In this document: positions 1 to 5,039 of the stretch, in pieces
Position numbering within the stretch: the stretch's first letter is position 1
Layout of the letters: each line of letters starts with the position of its first letter
Assembly (NCBI GenBank): GCA_014874235.1
Contig: JACWAC010000079.1
Span: 1-5,816 of the forward strand
From: Thermoplasmatales archaeon
GTDB taxonomy: Archaea > Thermoplasmatota > Thermoplasmata > Thermoplasmatales > GCA-001856825
Length of the DNA stretch: 5,816 nucleotides
Direction of reading: 5' to 3'
Translations under genes and position numbers: made by a program
Notes under the pieces: generated by a model
What the model saw: the letters and a program-made list of their open reading frames with translations, nothing else
What the model was told of the DNA's origin: nothing
The model's database searches: none

Positions 1-243
1 GGTGGGGTGTCTACGAATGTTTTCCCACACTACCTAGGCACCATAGGTATGGGAGTGTTAAATGTCAAGGCATTTGCCATAATCCAGCTGGGGATTCTTC
101 TTCTAATTCTGTCTCCAATAGGCAGGATATTCATTCAGATACTGATATATGCCAAAGAAAGGGACAGGGCTTTCGTGGCCATTTCAACGGTGGTGTTTTT
201 CATACTTCTGCTATCGCTGTATCTATCGAAATTCATAGCATAG
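1..243 (+). CDS. DUF1634-type membrane protein, C-terminal part (5' end outside window)
   Basis: The frame is open from base 1, so the GTG at 7 is probably internal and the gene starts before the window; 80 residues are visible before the TAG at 241. Two hydrophobic segments are seen, about residues 24-50 and 57-76, joined by the charged turn KERDR (52-56). The pattern LILSPIGR at 35-42, then the charged turn and a final membrane helix, matches my recollection of DUF1634 proteins (G-x-LLLI-x-TP-x-x-R, then ERD). Those proteins usually have three membrane helices, so the first would lie upstream. DUF1634 genes are often next to TauE/SafE-type anion exporter genes, which predicts one just upstream, but this cannot be seen here. 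The molecular function is unknown. Family assignment is fairly confident; the exact start is not determinable. Confidence 0.7.
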   Translation, partial: GGVSTNVFPHYLGTIGMGVLNVKAFAIIQLGILLLILSPIGRIFIQILIYAKERDRAFVAISTVVFFILLLSLYLSKFIA

Positions 244-366
244 CTTGTCTTCCTTCAAATCACCAAATCGATGCCCGAAATAGATCAAACTTTTCGTGGT
301 TTACGGAGTAGGCCGTGCACTATGGGTATCGTATTTTTGAATCCTTGCTGGTGGAATTGTCCGAGT

Positions 367-837
367 TCAGAGTTTCTTGCCGTAGATTGAGAGGATGCCC
401 CTCATTCCCAGTCCGGTATAGAATTTGTGAGCGAGTAGGTTTTCCGTAGGGAATTCGACCGTGAGCACGTCGCAGTGTTTTCCCTTCTCCCTCTCTATCA
501 GCGCTTCGAGTAGCTTCTTACCAAGTCCTCCCTTCCTGTATTCGGGAAGGAGGTAGATTTCAGTAACCCTCAGTTCCTTGTTTGGATGATAGAAGGGTCT
601 GTCCAAGACCTCGCCCATTATCAGTCCAACTATCTTTCCGTTAATGTCCGCGACTGTGGCATCCCTTGTATCGAGTTCAATTGCTGTTTCGAGATATGCT
701 ATGACGTTCTTCTCCAGATCCTCTGACACATTGAAAAGCGGGTCGTGCTCCGAGTTGAATTTCTTGAGTCTCATCACCAGATTTGCTGCGCCTTCCAGAT
801 CCTCTTTTTTCAAATCCCTTATTTTTATTCCTTCCAT
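367..837 (-). CDS. GNAT family N-acetyltransferase
   Basis: Predicted 156-residue acetyl-CoA-dependent acetyltransferase of the GNAT fold; the substrate cannot be told. The acetyl-CoA binding motif A is clear: strand VTEIYLLPEY (91-100) runs into the pyrophosphate loop RKGGLG (101-106) and helix. The C-terminal motif NLLAHKFYTGLGM (133-145) is the usual GNAT end region with the conserved Tyr. Length is normal for a single-domain GNAT. I chose the ATG at 835-837 over the in-frame TTG at 841-843, because GAAGGTGA (852-845) lies 7 nt before the ATG but only 1 nt before the TTG. With this start the gene begins 2 nt after the stop of the malic enzyme gene, so the two are almost certainly co-transcribed and translationally coupled. 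Acetylation of a protein, an amino acid or a small molecule are all possible. Confidence 0.9.
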   Translation of the reverse strand: MEGIKIRDLKKEDLEGAANLVMRLKKFNSEHDPLFNVSEDLEKNVIAYLETAIELDTRDATVADINGKIVGLIMGEVLDRPFYHPNKELRVTEIYLLPEYRKGGLGKKLLEALIEREKGKHCDVLTVEFPTENLLAHKFYTGLGMRGILSIYGKKL

Positions 838-839
838 TA

Positions 840-2174
840 TCAATTCACCTTCTTTATAAGCCCCTGGTCCATCATTTTTTCTATCATCTGCCTGTTTGCA
901 GAAATGATCGCCTTCGCCCTCTCGTAATACTCTTCCTTGTTCATCTTGACTCTTGCCAGATTCTCCTTGACTCCCTCGTCAGCAATTGCGGCTGCGACTC
1001 TCGGGAATACCTCCCATTCCTGCATTGTCGGAATTATGTGCTGATCACTGATGCCCTTTTCTTCCGCAAAGAGGGCCAGTTCTCTTGATGCCCTCACTAT
1101 CATCGGTTCGTCGATCTTCCTTACCCTTGCATCCAGAGCACCCCTGAATACTCCCGGAAATACCAGGCTGTTGTTGACCTGGTTAGGGAAGTCTGATCTT
1201 CCTGTTCCAACAATCTCGGCTCCGTACTCTTTTGCCTCACTCGGCCATATCTCAGGTACCGGGTTTGCAAGCGCGAAGACGATAGACCTCTTTTCCATCT
1301 TCTTTATCCATTCGCCTTTGATGACTCCCGGTCCGGGTTTCGAAGCTGCTATCAGAACGTCAGCGCCTTCCATCGCGTCCTGGGTCTGCCCAGTAATTCT
1401 CCTCCTGTTCGTCCTTATGCCTAGGTCGTACTTCCACGGGTTTGTCCTCATCAGAGAATCCATGTCCTCTCTCTCCGGGTGCAGTACCCCGTGAGAATCC
1501 ACCGCTGTAATGTTTCCTATATCAAATCCGGCGGCCTCGAACAGCTTGATCGTCGCAATGTTTGCAGCTCCCGATCCAACAACCACTATCTTCGTATCCC
1601 TCTCGCTCCTCCCCGTTAGCTTGAGTGCGTTAAGCAGACCTGCAAGGGTCGCTCCGGCCGTACCAAGCTGGTCATCGTGCCACACCGGAATGTTCATCTC
1701 ATTCCTCAGCGTTTCGAGAAGGTAGAAGCATTTAGGAGATTCTATGTCCTCGAGATTGATGCCTCCAAACGCAGGTTCTATGGCCTTCACAATGTTCACC
1801 ATCTGCTCCTTTTCGTGAACGTTGATAGGAATCGGTATGGCATCTACTCCTCCCAGATACTTGAATATGAGCCCCTTTCCTTCCATGACTGGTAGGGACG
1901 CTTCCGGCCCGACGTTTCCCAGTCCTAGAACCCTGGTCCCATCCGTGACAATTGCCACGGCGTTCCATTTCCAGGTCATATCATAGGCCAGGTCCTTGTC
2001 CTTGGCTATCTCCAGAGAGACGGCTGCAACACCGGGGGTATACCAAACAGAAAAGTCATTGAGGCTCCTGACAGGAACCTTTAGGATAGTTTGAATCTTC
2101 CCTAGATAATCCTTGGAGTACTTGATGGCTAGATCGGAAAAATTCTTATCTCCACTTTCCCCCTCATTTCTCAT
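840..2174 (-). CDS. Malic enzyme (malate dehydrogenase, oxaloacetate-decarboxylating)
   Basis: Predicted cytoplasmic enzyme of 444 residues that oxidatively decarboxylates malate to pyruvate and CO2 with NAD(P)+ and a divalent metal. Family marks occur in order: YTPGVA (45-50, catalytic Tyr45); TDGTRVLGLGNVG (77-89); PVMEGKG (95-101, catalytic Lys100); GGINLEDIESP (137-147, metal ligands Glu142 and Asp143); WHDDQLGTA (165-173, metal ligand Asp168); the Rossmann loop GSGAAN (200-205); and ALANPVPEI (301-309) then FPNQVNNSLVFPG (329-341). It is the short form without a phosphotransacetylase domain, as in many archaea. Position 170 is Leu where the best-known family members have His (HDDQHGTA); other archaeal members also vary here as I recall. 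NAD versus NADP preference cannot be read from the sequence. The ATG at 2174 has no Shine-Dalgarno sequence but a TATA-like box 20-27 nt upstream, which suggests a leaderless mRNA. The GNAT gene follows in the same operon. Confidence 0.97.
   Translation of the reverse strand: MRNEGESGDKNFSDLAIKYSKDYLGKIQTILKVPVRSLNDFSVWYTPGVAAVSLEIAKDKDLAYDMTWKWNAVAIVTDGTRVLGLGNVGPEASLPVMEGKGLIFKYLGGVDAIPIPINVHEKEQMVNIVKAIEPAFGGINLEDIESPKCFYLLETLRNEMNIPVWHDDQLGTAGATLAGLLNALKLTGRSERDTKIVVVGSGAANIATIKLFEAAGFDIGNITAVDSHGVLHPEREDMDSLMRTNPWKYDLGIRTNRRRITGQTQDAMEGADVLIAASKPGPGVIKGEWIKKMEKRSIVFALANPVPEIWPSEAKEYGAEIVGTGRSDFPNQVNNSLVFPGVFRGALDARVRKIDEPMIVRASRELALFAEEKGISDQHIIPTMQEWEVFPRVAAAIADEGVKENLARVKMNKEEYYERAKAIISANRQMIEKMMDQGLIKKVN
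845..852 (-). promoter_or_regulatory. Ribosome binding site that decides the GNAT start
   Basis: Reading the minus strand, GAAGGTGA ends 7 nt before the ATG at 837. It is complementary to the anti-Shine-Dalgarno end of archaeal 16S rRNA (which pairs with GGAGGTGA). It sits within the last codons of the upstream malic enzyme gene, where it encodes Lys-Val-Asn, and it favours ATG 837 over TTG 843. Confidence 0.75.
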
Positions 2175-2193
2175 ATAACTGTATGGCGAACGA

Positions 2194-2201
2194 GATATTA
2201 A
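2194..2201 (-). promoter_or_regulatory. TATA-like box of the malic enzyme-GNAT operon
   Basis: On the minus strand TTAATATC (2201 to 2194) is centred about 24 nt before the A of the ATG at 2174. This places the expected transcription start at or within a few bases of the start codon. With no ribosome binding site between the box and the ATG, a leaderless transcript is the simplest reading. Inferred from position and base composition only. Confidence 0.55.
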
Positions 2202-2230
2202 CAGTTGTCAGAACCCCACGCAGTACACGA

Positions 2231-2261
2231 TTTTAGACGAATATAACATTTTTAGAACGAA
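2231..2261. repeat. Two near-identical direct repeats in the divergent promoter region
   Basis: TTTTAGACGAA at 2231-2241 recurs as TTTTAGAACGAA at 2250-2261, one inserted A apart, with starts 19 bp apart (close to two helical turns). They lie upstream of both divergent TATA-like boxes, about 30 bp beyond the malic enzyme box and 70 bp before the other. The spacing would suit a regulator binding one face of the DNA, but AT-rich repeats this short can arise by chance. Confidence 0.35.
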
Positions 2262-2294
2262 AATTATTGGAAGTCAGCTCTCTTCAACTTTTAT

Positions 2295-2304
2295 GGAACG
2301 TTCC
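2295..2304. promoter_or_regulatory. Perfect 10-bp palindrome, possible operator
   Basis: GGAACGTTCC is an exact inverted repeat with no spacer, and the symmetry stops at its edges. It lies 20 bp before the BRE-like bases and 26 bp before the TATA-like box of the three-gene plus-strand operon, a position where an archaeal regulator could contact the basal machinery. The role is inferred from symmetry and place only. Confidence 0.35.
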
Positions 2305-2324
2305 CTGTCCCAAATTGACGATGT

Positions 2325-2336
2325 CGAAAGTATTTA
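2325..2336 (+). promoter_or_regulatory. BRE/TATA-like promoter of the SPFH-zinc ribbon operon
   Basis: CGAAAG (2325-2330) resembles a purine-rich BRE and is followed at once by TATTTA (2331-2336). The box is centred about 27 nt before the A of the ATG at 2361, the canonical archaeal distance to a transcription start. There is no ribosome binding site before that ATG, so a leaderless message is expected. Confidence 0.6.
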
Positions 2337-2360
2337 GACCACGTTTCTTATCACAGCCCC

Positions 2361-2882
2361 ATGACCGATTTAAGGGATCAGGTCGTTGAGGATAGAGGAG
2401 TTATTAAGAAGATCCAGCTAATATTTCCAGGTTATCACGGATACAGGGTAAACGAAGACCTGCGTGATGCAGATATCATCCTGAAGGACGAGCTTTACAA
2501 GAAGATGCTTGACGTTATAGCGAATCTGAAAACGGGTGAGAGCTCCCTAGTAAGCGCCGGACAGTTCAAAGGGCTAGAATCAATTGGCACGCTGAGATCG
2601 AGAATCCAGACTGCGGCTGAAGTGGTAAAACATCATGGTGCCGGCTACTCAGGAATCTCTGCACCAGTAAGGGTGGATGCAAAGAAGATCTCTGCCCTCT
2701 ATGATCTTGATATGAAGATATTCGGACAGATCCAGGATTTGCAGGGTAAAATGGGCTCGTTTGTACAGGACTGCACATCCGGGAATTTGAATCAAACTAT
2801 AATACAGGGCATTAACACCGTTCTGACAGCCATAACCAATCTCAACAACAGCAGGGAGACCCTGCTTTACGGGGGAGTTTAA
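2361..2882 (+). CDS. Helical protein of unknown function, partner of SPFH/zinc-ribbon proteins
   Basis: A 173-residue protein with no signal peptide and no membrane helix, probably cytosolic and mainly alpha-helical. Two motif blocks stand out: FPGYHGYRVNEDLRDAD (22-38) and GAGYSGISAPVRVD followed by LYDLD (93-117). I recall bacterial proteins of unknown function with the same order, PGYxGYxxxE-x-RRxAD then GYxGxxxxVxVD-x-LxxLYxxD, so I read this as a member of that uncharacterised family; a profile search is needed to confirm it. The last 30 residues (about 142-167) form an amphipathic helix. It is the first gene of a three-gene operon; its TAA at 2880-2882 touches the ATG of the SPFH gene. 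The ATG at 2361 is chosen because of the TATA-like box 27 nt before it and the lack of a Shine-Dalgarno site. It could be a scaffold or adaptor for the SPFH protein; that is inference from position. Confidence 0.85.
   Translation: MTDLRDQVVEDRGVIKKIQLIFPGYHGYRVNEDLRDADIILKDELYKKMLDVIANLKTGESSLVSAGQFKGLESIGTLRSRIQTAAEVVKHHGAGYSGISAPVRVDAKKISALYDLDMKIFGQIQDLQGKMGSFVQDCTSGNLNQTIIQGINTVLTAITNLNNSRETLLYGGV
2871..2877 (+). promoter_or_regulatory. Ribosome binding site of the SPFH gene
   Basis: GGGGGAG lies 5 nt before the ATG at 2883 and overlaps the last codons of the preceding gene, where it encodes the Gly-Gly-Val end. It supports independent initiation although the two genes have no gap. Confidence 0.6.
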
Positions 2883-4046
2883 ATGCCATTCGGAAGAAAG
2901 GGAGACGCTATTCCTTCAAAAGGGGGAAGCGTGTTTGGTTCGACCACATTCGAGTGGGAGGACCAGTTCAAACAAGGCAACATAATGTGGAAAGTTCCGA
3001 GACTGATTCGGCTGAATGACAATGCTGTCGTCAGGGAAGATGAAACTGCCGTTTTCTTCAGGGATGGTAAGGCGATATGGTACGTCGATAAGCCAGGAAG
3101 ATACGCACTCACAGATCTAAATGCTCCGGTAGTGGGCGGGCTAGTGAAGGTTCTGACTGGCATCCAGCAGCAGGCATACGTCTACTATCTCCAAAGGAGA
3201 ATTATCGATGGAAAGTTTGGCTCAAAGGAACCATATGCGTTCAGGGACAAGGACTTCGACATAGTGATGCTGAGGCTATTTGGCGATATGAGGTACAGGA
3301 TTTCCGACCCATCGGTCTTCGTGAATCAGTTCGTTGGTACCTTCAACGTGGAGACTAGCGCTCAAGTCGAAGACCGAATAAGGGACCAAGTTGTCATGCT
3401 TATCTACAACATCCTTGGAAAGATGAAGGATCAGGGAGTATCCGTTCTAGACCTCCCATCCAATCTCATGAACATAGAGGAGGCGGTTCTTGCATCTTCT
3501 AAAGCTGCATTCGACCAATACGGAGTTGAGATAAACAAGATATCTGGGTTGAACATCTCGCTCCCCGACGCCGTTCAAAAAGCAATTGATACGCGTTCAA
3601 GCATGAAGGCAGTTGGAGCGAACTACCTGCAATACCAGGCCGGTCAGGCGATGGTCGACGCTGCTAAGAACCCAGGCGGAACTGCCGGTGCAGGCGTTGG
3701 CCTCGGAATGGGACTTGGCGCTGGGGCGGGTATGGCATATCCCATGGCCTCCAACATCGCTCAGGGAATGAATCAGCAGCAACCTCCTCCAACGGAAAGG
3801 AAGGTCAAGAAGTGTCCGAAGTGCCAGGCTGATGTGGATGAGAATGCGAAGTTTTGTCCGTCCTGCGGTTTCGATTTTTCCTCAGAGGGCCTGATGAAAT
3901 GTCCATACTGTGGAAAGGACATCCCGAAGAATTCAAAGTTTTGTCCGGAGTGTGGGAAATCCATAATCACGAAATGCGCTAAGTGTGGAACCGAAATTCC
4001 TCCAGGTACCAAGTTCTGTCCGAACTGCGGCGAGAAGGTGAAATGA
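2883..4046 (+). CDS. SPFH (Band 7/YdjI-like) protein with three C-terminal zinc ribbons
   Basis: A 387-residue protein in three parts. Residues about 20-240 resemble the SPFH domain of the YdjI group (sometimes labelled 'virion core protein'): an N-terminal segment with FEWEDQ, a beta-rich core containing DKPGRYALTD (69-78), and a helical stretch ending near DAVQKAIDTRSS. Residues 265-297 are rich in Gly, Ala and Met, a linker seen in YdjI-like proteins. Three zinc ribbons follow, all C-x2-C-x10-C-x2-C: Cys 311/314/325/328, 340/343/354/357 and 365/368/379/382. There is no N-terminal membrane helix, unlike classical stomatins, so membrane contact would be peripheral. In Bacillus subtilis, YdjI acts with YdjG, YdjH and PspA at the membrane; a similar scaffold role here is inferred. 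No PspA-like gene is visible in the window. The gene directly abuts its upstream neighbour and is followed after 1 nt by another zinc-ribbon gene. Confidence 0.85.
   Translation: MPFGRKGDAIPSKGGSVFGSTTFEWEDQFKQGNIMWKVPRLIRLNDNAVVREDETAVFFRDGKAIWYVDKPGRYALTDLNAPVVGGLVKVLTGIQQQAYVYYLQRRIIDGKFGSKEPYAFRDKDFDIVMLRLFGDMRYRISDPSVFVNQFVGTFNVETSAQVEDRIRDQVVMLIYNILGKMKDQGVSVLDLPSNLMNIEEAVLASSKAAFDQYGVEINKISGLNISLPDAVQKAIDTRSSMKAVGANYLQYQAGQAMVDAAKNPGGTAGAGVGLGMGLGAGAGMAYPMASNIAQGMNQQQPPPTERKVKKCPKCQADVDENAKFCPSCGFDFSSEGLMKCPYCGKDIPKNSKFCPECGKSIITKCAKCGTEIPPGTKFCPNCGEKVK
4035..4041 (+). promoter_or_regulatory. Ribosome binding site that decides the GTG start at 4048
   Basis: AAGGTGA ends 6 nt before GTG 4048 and lies in the last codons of the SPFH gene. 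The out-of-frame ATG at 4043-4045 is only 1 nt from it, and the in-frame stop TGA at 4039-4041 leaves GTG as the only start for the frame that encodes the next zinc ribbons. Confidence 0.7.
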
Positions 4047-4047
4047 A

Positions 4048-4977
4048 GTGTACTGCAGGAAATGTGGAGCAGATATTCCAGACGACTCTGCCTTCTGTCC
4101 AAAATGCGGAGCACCCCAGCAGGGAGGGTCCTCTCCCTCTTCATCTCAGGGAGGAGAGAAAACTCAGGAACAACCGGAAGTATTGAAGGAAATGAAGTGC
4201 CCGAATTGTGGGGCACCTCTTAATCCCGCATCTGGTGAGGCGATGGTGGTATGCACATACTGTGGTACTTCCGTTTCACTTGGCTCGCTCGGATGGACAA
4301 AGGTCGAGAAACACTTCATCCTTGACATAAAGGTTCAGATGAAGGATCAGGCAGAGCTCATTGCCAAGGGATTCCTCGACAACAGTATATTCCACAGGCA
4401 TCTTTTTGAAAAGAGTGAATTGAAAAAGACGGAACTGAATTATCTTCCCTATTGGATAATGGACGCAGGTTATTCTGCCCAGTATCAGTACAAGAGAGAA
4501 CAGGTTAATCCAGGTGGATTCGTTGCGGTTGGAATGGGAGGAAGGGGAGGTTTCGGTGGCCCCACCATCAACGTCCAGACGATCATCGAATCTGGATCTG
4601 ATGTGAACGAAGTAAACTACCCTGTCATTGCGATAGAGAACATGAACGAGTATCAACCTCCTGACTATGTTTTCAGCCTATCGGACAAGAGACCGATTGG
4701 ACAGGACGACGTCAGCGGTTCGATCAAACTGATGAATGGAACTATGGGCGGGGAGAAGGCGAGGATGGAAGGAAAGATAAGGATTCAGCAGTGGGAGATA
4801 AGAAGGCTCCAGAAAAGCGTTCACGGTTTCATGTCTGCAAACGTAAGCGTTGATATAGCCGACATGTTCCTCGTTCACATTCCGGTCTGGTCGCTTCAAT
4901 TCCAGCACAAGGACGAAACCATTTTTCTCCTGATCGATGCTCACAACTCACGAGTGATGGAAGAAACCAGAGCGTAG
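4048..4977 (+). CDS. Double zinc-ribbon protein with YdjG-like beta-rich region
   Basis: A 309-residue protein starting at GTG. The first zinc ribbon (Cys 3/6/17/20, C-x2-C-x10-C-x2-C) is of the same subtype as the three ending the SPFH protein. A Ser/Gln/Gly-rich linker (about 24-43) leads to a second ribbon of another type, Cys 51/54/69/72 with 14 residues between the pairs, as in TFIIB-like ribbons. The rest has no membrane helix; it contains YLPYW (132-136), a Gly-rich loop (156-171) and near the end IPVW (278-281) followed by a beta hairpin ending in DAHNSRV. Bacterial zinc-ribbon proteins of the YdjG kind show a similar order as I recall (Y-x-PFW early, LPVW and a NGQTGK-like turn late), so I infer a distant relation. 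It is the last gene of the operon, 1 nt after the SPFH stop, and probably binds the same complex. Biochemical function is unknown. Confidence 0.85.
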   Translation: MYCRKCGADIPDDSAFCPKCGAPQQGGSSPSSSQGGEKTQEQPEVLKEMKCPNCGAPLNPASGEAMVVCTYCGTSVSLGSLGWTKVEKHFILDIKVQMKDQAELIAKGFLDNSIFHRHLFEKSELKKTELNYLPYWIMDAGYSAQYQYKREQVNPGGFVAVGMGGRGGFGGPTINVQTIIESGSDVNEVNYPVIAIENMNEYQPPDYVFSLSDKRPIGQDDVSGSIKLMNGTMGGEKARMEGKIRIQQWEIRRLQKSVHGFMSANVSVDIADMFLVHIPVWSLQFQHKDETIFLLIDAHNSRVMEETRA

Positions 4978-5039
4978 TTCGGCTCAAACACCATATTAAT
5001 CTTTGTTTAGTCGGATGAAAGAAATGATCATTGATGCAA

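Noticed and set aside
334..338. Run of five T (plus strand) as a terminator for the DUF1634 gene
   Set aside because: It lies 91 nt after the stop, is short, and has no stem before it. Archaeal terminators can be simple T-runs, so it is possible, but support is too weak to annotate.
244..366. Search for a tRNA, small RNA or short gene in the spacer between the convergent genes
   Set aside because: No cloverleaf, C/D box pair or coding signal was seen; it looks like plain convergent spacer.
1051..1494. 147-residue open frame on the plus strand, opposite the malic enzyme gene
   Set aside because: It is an antisense shadow of a very well conserved gene, is rich in Ser/Pro, and has no promoter, ribosome binding site or recognisable domain.
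2240..2246. AATATAA as a third promoter for a small RNA in the divergent spacer
   Set aside because: It is TATA-like, but no RNA structure, T-run or open frame follows at a suitable distance before the promoter at 2331.
3983..4186. Overlapping 67-residue plus-strand frame, including the ATG at 4043
   Set aside because: It overlaps the zinc-ribbon genes out of frame, makes no cysteine motif, and its ATG at 4043 is too near the ribosome binding site; GTG 4048 fits better.
3773..4216. 147-residue open frame on the minus strand, opposite the zinc-ribbon coding region
   Set aside because: Its repeated FGQN/FPHSGQN-like pattern is the reverse complement of the CPxCG zinc-ribbon codons. It is a shadow of the repeats on the other strand.
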